DNA of 64,000 nt, from the NCBI GenBank assembly GCA_036376915.1, contig DASUZK010000102.1:1-64000 (forward strand), written 5' to 3'. Each line of letters opens with the position of its first letter. Position 1 is the first letter of the stretch. The notes under the pieces were generated by a model, which was not told the DNA's origin, made no database searches, and saw nothing but the letters and a program-made list of their open reading frames with translations. The translations under genes and the position numbers were made by a program. Of this stretch, positions 22,364-30,138 are shown piece after piece. This DNA is from VRUE01 sp036376915 (GTDB lineage: Bacteria; Actinomycetota; Thermoleophilia; Solirubrobacterales; 70-9).

Positions 22364-23961
22364 CCAACTCGCTGCTCTGGACACCGCTCGTCTTCGGCCT
22401 CCTCGGCCTCGTCGTGCCCCGCCGGCTCGCCGGCTGGTGGGCGACGCTGGGGACCGCTGTGACGCTGGGCCTGGCGATCGCCCTGCTCGCGGGCTTCGAC
22501 TCGGGCGCTTCCGGGCTGCAGGACACGGTCGACGTCAACTGGATCCCTGGCCTCGGGGTCGACTACAGCCTCGGCATCGACGGCCTCAACCTCTTCCTGA
22601 TCCTGCTGACGACGGTGCTCTGGACGGCAGGGACGGCCTTCGCCGCCTTCCGCGAGCAGGAGCGCCCGCACCTCTTCTTCCTGATGATGCTGCTCGGCGA
22701 GACGGCGACGCTGGGCGCCTTCCTGGCCCAGGACCTGCTCCTCTTCGTCCTCTTCTTCGACCTGATGCTGGTGCCGTTCTACTTCCTCTTCGGCGCCTGG
22801 GGAAGCGACCGCGAGGGCGGTCCGACAGCAGCGGCGGCGACGCTGAAGATGATCGTCTACACGCTGATCGGCTCGCTGCTGATGCTGGTCGCGGCGATCG
22901 CCACCGCGATCATCGCCGCCGACGGTGGCCAGATCACATTCTCGATCGCCGACCTGGCGCAGCAGCCGCTGGCCGAGGGAAGCCAGCGCTGGATCTTCTG
23001 GTTCTTCGCCGCCGCCTTCCTGGTCAAGATGCCGGCCTTCCTCCTACACGGCTGGATGCCCGACGCCTACCGGGCGGCGCCGCTGCCGGTGCTGGCTGTC
23101 TTCTCCGGGGTGCTGGCAAAGGTCGGCGCCTACGGCTTCCTGCGCGTCGTCCTGCCGCTCTTCCCCGACGCGACCGTCGAATTCCAGGAGGTCGTGCTGG
23201 TGATCGCCCTCGCCTCGATCCTCTACGGCTCGGTGATGGCCTTCACCCAGACCAACGTGAGGCTCGTCGCCGGCTACTCCTCGGTGGCGCAGCTCGGCTT
23301 CATCACCGCCGGCATCTTCGCGCTCAGCGCCGACGGGGCCGACGGAGCAGTCCTACAGATGGTCAACCACGGCCTCGTCGTAGCGCCGCTGCTGGTGATC
23401 GTCGCGATCCTCGCCGAGCGCAGCGGCACCGAGGACCTGACGAAGATGGGCGGGATGGCGATGCGGGCGCCGGTCCTGGCGGCGATCTTCCTGATCGTCA
23501 CCCTGGCGACCCTGGCGATGCCCGGCTCCGCCAACTTCGTCGGCGAGCTCTACATCCTCAACGGCCTCTTCGACACCAAGATCGTCTTCACCTTCGTCGC
23601 GATTACCGGGGTTGCAATGAGCGCCTACTACGCGCTGCGCCTCTACCAGCGCACCATGCACAACCGCCGACCCGACGGCATCGAATCGCGCGAGATCGGC
23701 TGGCGCGACGGCATCGTCCTGGTGCCCCTGATCGTCTGCATCCTGGGGCTGGCGCTATACCCCCAGCTGATCCTGAGTCGGACCGAGGGCTCGGTGTCAC
23801 AGGCTGTCGCGGCGGTGAAAGGGCCGTCGGGGGGGTCTCCCAAAACACTCAGCGGGTCGCGCCCCTGGCCCACTGGGACGACGACCCCTCAGATGCGCGA
23901 ACCCGCGTTTTGGGAGACCCCCCCGACGGCCCATCCCCGTCAGGAAGCAGTGGAACAGTGA
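22360..23961 (+). CDS. nuoM: NADH-quinone oxidoreductase subunit M with repeat-derived C-terminus
   Basis: The 533-residue pump subunit starts at ATG 22360 in the end of nuoL. Core features are GIDGLNLFLILLTT, the conserved Glu in LMMLLGETATLG and FLLHGWMPDAYRAAPLPVL. The family protein ends near LYPQLILSRT (about residue 473). Residues about 488-525 (GPSGGSPKTLSGSRPWPTG and on) are encoded by a large PAL-B-type palindrome, giving a polar tail after the last helix. nuoN begins at the overlapping GTGA. Confidence 0.94.
   Translation: MTNSLLWTPLVFGLLGLVVPRRLAGWWATLGTAVTLGLAIALLAGFDSGASGLQDTVDVNWIPGLGVDYSLGIDGLNLFLILLTTVLWTAGTAFAAFREQERPHLFFLMMLLGETATLGAFLAQDLLLFVLFFDLMLVPFYFLFGAWGSDREGGPTAAAATLKMIVYTLIGSLLMLVAAIATAIIAADGGQITFSIADLAQQPLAEGSQRWIFWFFAAAFLVKMPAFLLHGWMPDAYRAAPLPVLAVFSGVLAKVGAYGFLRVVLPLFPDATVEFQEVVLVIALASILYGSVMAFTQTNVRLVAGYSSVAQLGFITAGIFALSADGADGAVLQMVNHGLVVAPLLVIVAILAERSGTEDLTKMGGMAMRAPVLAAIFLIVTLATLAMPGSANFVGELYILNGLFDTKIVFTFVAITGVAMSAYYALRLYQRTMHNRRPDGIESREIGWRDGIVLVPLIVCILGLALYPQLILSRTEGSVSQAVAAVKGPSGGSPKTLSGSRPWPTGTTTPQMREPAFWETPPTAHPRQEAVEQ
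23821..23932 (+). repeat. PAL-B-type palindrome forming the nuoM C-terminus
   Basis: Perfect 26-bp arms lie at 23821-23846 (GGGCCGTCGGGGGGGTCTCC...) and 23907-23932. The 60-nt interior is longer than in nuoG/nuoJ and holds a second inverted repeat GCGGGT/ACCCGC. The loop opens with ACTCAGCG, like the ACTC-AGCG of the other copies. It is open in the nuoM frame. Confidence 0.85.
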
Positions 23962-25445
23962 ACTTCCACGCCCCCCACATCGACTATGCGGCGCTCTCGC
24001 CGGTCCTGGCGCTGACCGTCGGCCTCTGCGTCGTCCTGCTCACCGCGGTCTTCAAGCCGTTGCGGCGGACCGCGCCCGCGCTGACGATCCTCGTCCTGGC
24101 GACGACGGCCGGCCTCCTGATCTGGCAGTGGGGAGATTCGACCAGCCTCGTTGCCAACGCCCTGCGCCTCGACGACCTGGCGATCTCGATCTCGCTGATC
24201 GCGATCCTCACCGCCTCCTTCGCGGTCCTCTTCTCGATCCGAGAGCCGGCCGCCGAGCAGGTCGGCTCGGGCGAGTACCACGCGCTGCTGCTCGGCTCGG
24301 TCCTCGGCATGGTCCTGCTCGCGCAGGCCCAGAACCTCGTCTCCTTCTTCGTCGCGATCGAGACCCTCTCGATCCCGCTCTACATCCTCTGCGCCGCCAA
24401 CATGCGCCGGGAGCGCTCGCTCGAGTCGGGGCTGAAGTACCTGATCGTCGGCTCGCTCGGCTCCGCCACCCTGCTCTACGGGATGGCCTTCCTCTACGGC
24501 GGCTCCGGCTCGACCGGCTTCACCGGGATCGCCCGGGGCATCGCCGAAGGGCCTTCCAACGACGCCCTGATCCTCGTCGGCATCGCCCTCACCGCGGTCG
24601 GGCTCGCCTTCAAGACCTCGGTCGCCCCCTTCCACCAGTGGACGCCGGACGTCTACGAGGGCGCTCCGACCCCGATCACCGCCTTCATGGCAGTGGCGAC
24701 CAAGGCGGCGGCCTTCGCCGTCTTCGTCCGCTTCTTCCTCGTCGCGCTCAACGTCGAGGCGAGCGAGTGGCAACCGGCGCTCGCCGTCCTCGCCGCGATC
24801 TCGATCGTCGTCGGCAACGTCGGCGCGCTCAGGCAGGACTCGCTCAAGCGCCTGCTCGGCTATTCCGGCGTCGCCCAGGCCGGGTACGTCCTCGGCGGCC
24901 TCGTCGTCGCCGACGAGGCCGGCCTCAGCGCCCTCGTCTTCTATCTCGCCGGCTACGCCTTCATGAACCTCGCCGCCTTCGCCGTGATCGTCGCCCGCGA
25001 GCGCGAGACCCCCTACGGCGACGACATCCGCGCCGTGCGGGGCCTGGGCGCGGAGCGGCCCCAGCTCGCCTGGCCGCTGACGATCTCGATGCTCGGCCTC
25101 GCCGGCCTGCCGGCGACGGTCGGCTTCATCGGCAAGCTCTACCTGATCGAGGCCCTGGTCGACGGCGACTACACCTGGCTCGCCGTCTTCATCGCCGTCG
25201 GCACGATGATCTCGCTCGCCTACTACCTGCGGGTGGTGGCCGCGATGTGGATGCGGCCCGAGGCGGCGGCGACCCCGGCGATCGCCGGGGCTTCCCCTGA
25301 GGCGGATCCGATCGATCCTGAGGCTGGTCGGCGCATCTACCTTGTCGCGCCCGCCCTGCTTGCTGCTGCGGTCACGATCTTCTTCGGCGTCATTCCCCAG
25401 CCCTTGGTTGAGTTCGCCGAACGCGCTGGCTCATCTCTCTTCTGA
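23958..25445 (+). CDS. nuoN: NADH-quinone oxidoreductase subunit N
   Basis: The 495-residue antiporter-like subunit starts at GTG 23958 overlapping nuoM. Features are FFVAIETLSIPLYILCA with the conserved Glu, KTSVAPFHQWTPDVYEGAPT and LAYYLRVVAAMWM near the C-terminus. It is the last gene of the operon; a PAL-A element follows 14 bp after its stop. Confidence 0.95.
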   Translation: MNFHAPHIDYAALSPVLALTVGLCVVLLTAVFKPLRRTAPALTILVLATTAGLLIWQWGDSTSLVANALRLDDLAISISLIAILTASFAVLFSIREPAAEQVGSGEYHALLLGSVLGMVLLAQAQNLVSFFVAIETLSIPLYILCAANMRRERSLESGLKYLIVGSLGSATLLYGMAFLYGGSGSTGFTGIARGIAEGPSNDALILVGIALTAVGLAFKTSVAPFHQWTPDVYEGAPTPITAFMAVATKAAAFAVFVRFFLVALNVEASEWQPALAVLAAISIVVGNVGALRQDSLKRLLGYSGVAQAGYVLGGLVVADEAGLSALVFYLAGYAFMNLAAFAVIVARERETPYGDDIRAVRGLGAERPQLAWPLTISMLGLAGLPATVGFIGKLYLIEALVDGDYTWLAVFIAVGTMISLAYYLRVVAAMWMRPEAAATPAIAGASPEADPIDPEAGRRIYLVAPALLAAAVTIFFGVIPQPLVEFAERAGSSLF

Positions 25446-25458
25446 TCAACGCACCCGG

Positions 25459-25551
25459 CGCGGCGGGTCCTGTCACGGATTTGGTGCCACCACCCCTGCG
25501 GTCGCTAAAGCGTCCTCGGGGTGGTCCCCCAAATCCGCGCCACCCCCCGCG
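25459..25551 (+). repeat. PAL-A palindrome between nuoN and the acyl-CoA synthetase gene
   Basis: The ends are CGCGGCGGGTCCTGTC and GCGCCACCCCCCGCG. Inner arms around CGGATTTGG and CCAAATCCG pair. The core GGTCGCTAAAGCGTCCTC is the same as in nuoC. Variable arms with a constant core and ends are typical of the family. Confidence 0.85.
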
Positions 25552-25572
25552 AGATACGTATATGGTCAGCCC

Positions 25573-27327
25573 ATGTCTGAGCGGCCGAAAGCACTCTCTG
25601 CGGAGACGATGTGCGAGGCGTTCCAGATCACTGCAGAGGAGCGGGCTGGTGAGCCAGCGCTGCGGCTGAAAGACACCGATTACGAAGCCAGCTTCGGTGA
25701 ATACGCGGAGAGGGCGCGTCGTCGCGCGGCGGGCTTGGCGAAGCTGGGAGTGAAGCGGGGCGACACTGTCGGTTTCATGCTGGTGAACAGGCCCGCTCTG
25801 CACCTCACCGACTGCGCCGCGATGCATCTCGGCGCCACCTGCTTCTCCGTCTATAACACCTCTTCTCCCGAGCAGGTGGAGTACGTGGTCGCCGATGCGG
25901 CCAACCGGGTGATCGTCACCGAGCAGGCCTTCCTCGACACGGTGCTGGAGGTACGGGAGAAGGTCGACAGCCTCGAGCACGTGGTGGTGGTCGACGGCGA
26001 GGCGCCGGAGGGGACGATCTCGGTCGAGGAGCTGGAGTCGATGGGCGATCCCGACTTCGACTTCGAGGCCGCCTGGCGCGCGGTCGAGCCCGAGGACGTG
26101 CTCTGCCTGATCTACACCTCGGGCACCACGGGGCCGCCGAAGGGCGTGCAGCTGACCCACGCGAACATGCTCGGCGTCTGGCGGGCCGTCGACCAGGTTC
26201 GCCCGGTCACACCGGGCGGGCGCGGCATCTCCTTCCTCCCCACCGCCCACATCGCCGACCGCTGGGCGGGGCTCTACGCCCAGATGATCTACGGCTCCAC
26301 GGTGTACTGCTGCCCCAACCCGCGCGAGATGGTCGTCTACTCGATCGAGGTCAAACCGACCGCCTGGGGGGGCGTGCCGCGAATCTGGGAGAAGCTGAAG
26401 GCGGCGCTGGAGGCGGGGATGGCGGCTGAGCAGGATGCCGAGAAACGCAAAGCCACCGAGTGGGCGATGGAGATCGGGCTGCGCCGGGCAGACGCCTACA
26501 TGGACGGCGGGGTCCCCGACGAGCTGCAGGCCGAGTGGGACCGGGCTGACGAGATGGTCCTCTCCAAGGTCCGCGGGATGCTCGGCCTCGACGAGGTCGA
26601 GTCGTTCGTCGTCGGCGCCGCGCCTACGCCGCCAGAGGTGCTCAGGTTCTTCCTCGCGCTGGGGATCGAGATCTGCGAGACCTGGGGGATGTCGGAGACG
26701 AGCGCGATCTCGACCTTCAACCCGCCCGGGCGGGTGCGGGTGGGAACCGTCGGCCCTCCGATTCCCGGAACCGAGGTGAAACTTGCCGAGGACGGGGAGG
26801 TGATGGTGCGCGGCCCGCAGGTGATGAAGGGCTATCGCAACATGCCGGAGAAGACCGCCGAAGCCCTGACCGAGGATGGCTGGCTGCTGACCGGCGACGT
26901 CGGCGAATTCGACGAGGAAGGCTACCTGCGGATCGTCGACCGCAAGAAGGAGCTGATCATCAGCGCCGGAGGCAAGAACATGTCGCCGGCCAACATCGAG
27001 GCGAAGCTGAAGGCAGCCTCGACCCTGATCGCCCAGGCGGTCGCGATCGGCGACAACCGCCCCTACAACGTGGCCCTTTTCGCCCTCGATCCCGAAACCC
27101 TCGCCGCCCGGGGGGTCACGGCCGAGGACCCCGCCGTCGCCGATGAGATCGCGGCCGCGGTCGAGGAGGCAAACGCCCGCCTCTCCCGGGTCGAGCAGAT
27201 CAAGCGCTTCGAGGTCCTCCCCGGCGAATGGCTCCCGGGTGGCGACGAGCTGACCCCCACGATGAAGCTGAAACGCCGCCCGATCGAGCGCAAGTACGAC
27301 GCCGAGATCGAGGCGCTGTACAGCTGA
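25573..27327 (+). CDS. Long-chain acyl-CoA synthetase (AMP-dependent ligase)
   Basis: The 584-residue protein starts at ATG 25573 (MSERPKALSA); the open frame to 25342 would translate through a PAL-A element and is rejected. ANL-superfamily motifs are YTSGTTGPPKGVQLTHANM (P-loop), ETWGMSETSAIS, LLTGDVGEFDEEGYLRIVDR and KKELIISAGGKNMSPANIE. The class activates medium to long fatty acids with ATP and CoA. It may serve lipid degradation together with the acyl-CoA dehydrogenase at 38213. The chain length preferred is unknown. Confidence 0.9.
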   Translation: MSERPKALSAETMCEAFQITAEERAGEPALRLKDTDYEASFGEYAERARRRAAGLAKLGVKRGDTVGFMLVNRPALHLTDCAAMHLGATCFSVYNTSSPEQVEYVVADAANRVIVTEQAFLDTVLEVREKVDSLEHVVVVDGEAPEGTISVEELESMGDPDFDFEAAWRAVEPEDVLCLIYTSGTTGPPKGVQLTHANMLGVWRAVDQVRPVTPGGRGISFLPTAHIADRWAGLYAQMIYGSTVYCCPNPREMVVYSIEVKPTAWGGVPRIWEKLKAALEAGMAAEQDAEKRKATEWAMEIGLRRADAYMDGGVPDELQAEWDRADEMVLSKVRGMLGLDEVESFVVGAAPTPPEVLRFFLALGIEICETWGMSETSAISTFNPPGRVRVGTVGPPIPGTEVKLAEDGEVMVRGPQVMKGYRNMPEKTAEALTEDGWLLTGDVGEFDEEGYLRIVDRKKELIISAGGKNMSPANIEAKLKAASTLIAQAVAIGDNRPYNVALFALDPETLAARGVTAEDPAVADEIAAAVEEANARLSRVEQIKRFEVLPGEWLPGGDELTPTMKLKRRPIERKYDAEIEALYS

Positions 27328-27334
27328 GCGTCTC

Positions 27335-27461
27335 TGGCGCGGCGGGTCCTGTCGTGGACGTGTTGGCGCGGCGGGTCCTGTCACCGAATGGGGCCCACCA
27401 CCCCCTGCGGTAGCTAAAGCTTCCTCGGGGGTGGTCCCCCCATTCGGCGCCACCCCCCGCG
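27335..27461 (+). repeat. PAL-A element with duplicated left end
   Basis: The 19-mer TGGCGCGGCGGGTCCTGTC occurs twice, at 27335-27353 and 27364-27382. The second copy starts a full element ending GCGCCACCCCCCGCG at 27461 with core GGTAGCTAAAGCTTCCTC. Compared with the copy at 25459 the core has changed on both sides of CTAAAG (C to A, G to T), so pairing is kept. Confidence 0.85.
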
Positions 27462-27591
27462 AAAGACGAACTCAAACAACGCCCGCACCCGAAAAGCTTT
27501 CCGGCAAGCAGCGACGTCGTCGATCTCCAGACTGGTGACTTGAAGCTTGTGAAAGCTGTGAACGGAGCGGGCCGTTCGGTAAGGCGTCTCT

Positions 27592-27740
27592 CCGCGGGTG
27601 GCGCCGGGGGCGGGGGGTGTCTCCGCCGTCCGTAGGCTGCTGAGGGCGGGGTCCCATAGCCAGTACCGCAATGTGCCTCTGCCCGAAGCAGCGCGGAGGA
27701 CAAGGAGGGCACCCCCCACCCCCGGCGACAGGACCCGCGG
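27592..27740 (-). repeat. Long PAL-A-ended element upstream of the AEC transporter
   Basis: The ends are CCGCGGGTGGCGCC and GACAGGACCCGCGG. Arms GCCGGGGGCGGGGGGTG and CACCCCCCACCCCCGGC pair perfectly. The interior of about 85 bp is longer than in other copies and carries a further CTCCGCCGTCC/GGAGGAC pairing. It ends about 40 bp ahead of the transporter reading frame. Confidence 0.8.
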
Positions 27741-27780
27741 CCAAGACGCTTCGAACTGAAAGGGTCCGGCGATCGGGGTC

Positions 27781-28695
27781 CTGCTCACAACCGCCGCGAT
27801 CGTCATTGCCGTCGCCATCGGCGTCGGTGCCGAGCGGCGCTGGCCGGCGGGTGCCGCCCACGCGGCGCGGCGGTCGCTGACGCTGTTGCTCTACGTCTTC
27901 CTGCCACCGGTGATCTTCTTCAACATCGCCGCCAGCTCGATCGACCCCAGCCACGGGATCGGGCTGGTGCTGGGGATCGTCGCCTCCTCGCTCGGCGCCC
28001 TGCTCGCCTGGTGGGTGGCGAGCCGGGTGCTGAAGCTGGCCCGCTTCCAGGTAGGCGCCGTCGTCTGCTGCGTGCTCAGCGTCAACACCGGCTACCTCGG
28101 CTACCCGCTGACCGTGGCGCTGCTCGGCCGCGAGGAGCTGCCCACCGCGGTGCTCTATGACGTCCTCGTCACCGGCCCCTGCCTGCTGCTCGGCGCCTTC
28201 GCCGTCGGCGCCGCCTTCGGCACCAAGGCCGGCGAAACCCCGCGGCAGCGGGTGGGCGCCTTCTTCACCCGCAACCCACCGCTCTACGCGGCGATCCTCG
28301 GCCTGCTCGCACCCGAGGCGCTGGCGCCCGACGTCCTCGTCGACGCCTCTCAGATCCTGATCGTGGCGATCCTCCCGATCGGCTTCTTCGCCGTCGGCGC
28401 CACACTGGCCGAGAACGCGGAGCACGGCGAGCTGCCGATGCCGCCGCCGATGACCCGTCCCGTGGCGCTGGCGATCGGCACCCGCCTCGCCGTCGTCCCG
28501 GCCCTGCTGATGCTGCTCGCGGCGCCGCTGATCGACCTCCCCGCCGCCTATCGCCTGCTCTCGGCGATGCCGTCGGGACTCAACTCACTGGTCATCGCCC
28601 ACGCCTACGGGCTCGACATGGAGATCACCGCCGAGGCCGTCACCTGGTCGACCGCGATAGTCGTCGGCGCCGCGCTGGTCTCCCTGCTGCTCTAG
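27781..28695 (+). CDS. AEC (auxin efflux carrier) family transporter
   Basis: About 304 residues if read from CTG 27781. Membrane-transport features are RRSLTLLLYVFLPPVIFFNI, NTGYLGYPLTVALLG and SGLNSLVIAHAYGLDMEITA, in two bundles of about five helices. The first helix (VLLTTAAIVIAVAIGV) lies upstream of the first ordinary start codon (TTG 27886) but downstream of a stop; only CTG 27781 would include it. So either a CTG start is used or the original start was lost when the PAL-A element arrived just upstream. The substrate is unknown; relatives export organic acids or auxin-like compounds. Confidence 0.75.
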   Translation: MLTTAAIVIAVAIGVGAERRWPAGAAHAARRSLTLLLYVFLPPVIFFNIAASSIDPSHGIGLVLGIVASSLGALLAWWVASRVLKLARFQVGAVVCCVLSVNTGYLGYPLTVALLGREELPTAVLYDVLVTGPCLLLGAFAVGAAFGTKAGETPRQRVGAFFTRNPPLYAAILGLLAPEALAPDVLVDASQILIVAILPIGFFAVGATLAENAEHGELPMPPPMTRPVALAIGTRLAVVPALLMLLAAPLIDLPAAYRLLSAMPSGLNSLVIAHAYGLDMEITAEAVTWSTAIVVGAALVSLLL

Positions 28696-28712
28696 AACCC
28701 GTGGCGCCCCTC

Positions 28713-28762
28713 GCTGGCTTCGCATTTAGTCGCCTATACGGCGAAGAAAAGACGAAGTCAGC
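28713..28762. repeat. PAL-C short palindrome after the AEC transporter
   Basis: Arms GCTGGCTTCG and CGAAGTCAGC pair with one mismatch. An inner pair TCGCC/GGCGA flanks the CTATAC centre. It starts 18 bp after the transporter stop and ends 27 bp before the nitrilase gene start. Confidence 0.65.
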
Positions 28763-28788
28763 CGGGAGGTTGCGCCTATGCTGCTTCC

Positions 28789-29700
28789 ATGACCGAGTTC
28801 CCGACCGTGCGAGTCGCGGCGATCCAGGCCACACCGGTAATTCTCGACGCCGAGGCGACGATCGAGAAGGCGGTCGGCCTGCTGGAGCAGGCTGCCGCGG
28901 AGGGGGCCCAGCTGGCCGTCTTCCCCGAGGCCTTCGTGCCTCTCTATCCCTCCGGCGCCTGGGCGAAGGATGCTGCCTCGTTCTCCGGCTGGGACGAGTT
29001 CTGGGAGCGGCTCTGGGCGAACTCGGTCGAGATTCCCGGCCCGCTCGTCGATCGCCTGGCCTCGGTGTGCGCCGCGAAGGACGTGCATTGCGCGATCGGC
29101 GTCAACGAGCGCGAGCTGCAGCGCCCGGGGTCCCTCTACAACACGGTCGTGCTGATCGGCCCCGAGGGCGTGATCTGGCGACACCGAAAGCTGATGCCCA
29201 CCCAGCACGAGCGTCTCTTCCACGGAGTGGGCGCCGGTGACGACCTCGAGGTTGCGCAAACGCCGTTGGGACGGATCGGCGGGCTGATCTGCTGGGAGAA
29301 CCGGATGCCGCTCGCCCGCTACGCCGTCTACCAGAGCGGGCCGCAGATCTGGCTCGCCCCCACCGCCGACGACAGCGACGGGTGGCTGGCGAGCATGCGC
29401 CACATAGCGATCGAGTCCGGTGCTTTCGTCGTGTCGGCGCCGCAGTACATCCCTGCGGCAGCCTTCCCGGACGACTTTCCGGCACCGCTGCCGCAGGGCA
29501 AGGACGTCTTCGGCAACGGCGGTGCGGCGATCGTCGAGCCGACCGCGGGAAAGGTGATCGCCGGCCCCCTCTACGGCGAGGAGGGGATCGTCGCCGCCGA
29601 CTGCGACCTGCGCGTCGGTCTCCATGCCAAGCGCTGGTTCGACTCCGCTGGGCACTACAGCCGCGAGGACGTGCTGGCACCGCAAGTGCGCGACGCCTGA
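28789..29700 (+). CDS. Nitrilase/cyanide hydratase family carbon-nitrogen hydrolase
   Basis: The 303-residue protein has the catalytic triad of the nitrilase superfamily: Glu in VFPEAFVPLYP (about residue 46), Lys in RKLMPTQHERLFHG (about 129) and Cys in GGLICWENRMPLAR (about 163). The ERLFHGVGAGDDLEV and GLICWENRMPL segments are typical of branch 1 nitrilases acting on aliphatic or aromatic nitriles. It overlaps the next gene by 1 bp (TGATG), so they form an operon. Confidence 0.88.
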   Translation: MTEFPTVRVAAIQATPVILDAEATIEKAVGLLEQAAAEGAQLAVFPEAFVPLYPSGAWAKDAASFSGWDEFWERLWANSVEIPGPLVDRLASVCAAKDVHCAIGVNERELQRPGSLYNTVVLIGPEGVIWRHRKLMPTQHERLFHGVGAGDDLEVAQTPLGRIGGLICWENRMPLARYAVYQSGPQIWLAPTADDSDGWLASMRHIAIESGAFVVSAPQYIPAAAFPDDFPAPLPQGKDVFGNGGAAIVEPTAGKVIAGPLYGEEGIVAADCDLRVGLHAKRWFDSAGHYSREDVLAPQVRDA

Positions 29701-30077
29701 TGCTCCACCATGCGACGCTCGAGGTAGCGCCCGCCGAGCTCGGCCGCGCGGCCGAGTTCTGGGTCATGGTCGGCTTCACCAAGATCGTCCCGCCGGCGGA
29801 CCTCGCCGCCGAGTTCACCTGGTTCGAGCGCGAGGGCACGCAGATACACCTGGCGCACACCGAGTCGCCAATGCCAGGAGCCGGCCACATCGCGATAGTC
29901 GTGCCTGATTTCGAGCGGACGCTGGAGCGCCTTCGGGACAGCGGCTTCGAGGTCGCCGACAAGCGTGAACGCTGGGCCTCCCAGCGGGCCGAGGCGATCG
30001 CACCCGGCAGGCACCGGGTCGAGCTGATGTCGCAGCCGCCCGCTCCGAGCGCCGAGTCCGCGTCAACCCGTCTATAA
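29700..30077 (+). CDS. VOC family protein coupled to the nitrilase gene
   Basis: The 125-residue protein starts at ATG 29700, sharing a base with the nitrilase stop. It has the single VOC fold with LHHATLEV (first metal-type His), FTWFEREGTQIHLAHTE and GHIAIVVPDFERTLERL. Its last residues (SAESASTRL) and its TAA stop are encoded by a PAL-C palindrome. The substrate is unknown, possibly linked to nitrile or aldehyde metabolism by context. Confidence 0.8.
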   Translation: MLHHATLEVAPAELGRAAEFWVMVGFTKIVPPADLAAEFTWFEREGTQIHLAHTESPMPGAGHIAIVVPDFERTLERLRDSGFEVADKRERWASQRAEAIAPGRHRVELMSQPPAPSAESASTRL

Positions 30078-30096
30078 CACGGGTTTTCGCGGACTC
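30054..30096. repeat. PAL-C short palindrome supplying the VOC gene stop codon
   Basis: Arms GAGTCCGCG (30054-30062) and CGCGGACTC (30088-30096) are perfect. Inner AACCCGT/ACGGGTT pairs around CTATAAC, whose TAA is the stop. Outer arms equal those of the copy at 9314, pointing to recent common origin. Confidence 0.85.
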
Positions 30097-30138
30097 GCGG
30101 ACGAATCTCCCGGCCGGGGCGGGGACTACGATGCGCCG

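Larger units (their letters stand above)
27328..27780. other. Gene-free gap filled largely by PAL-A elements
   Basis: These 453 bp hold an isolated PAL-A left end (27335-27353), a full PAL-A (27367-27461), about 130 bp with no recognisable feature (27462-27591) and a long PAL-A-ended element (27592-27740). Open frames across it are short, and I see no coding signal. Confidence 0.6.

Noticed and set aside
25342..25573. Upstream extension of the acyl-CoA synthetase reading frame
   Set aside because: It would overlap nuoN and read through a PAL-A element; the family N-terminus fits ATG 25573.
27328..27780. Insertion sequence with transposase
   Set aside because: Terminal inverted repeats exist but no transposase frame lies between them; the units are too short and non-coding.
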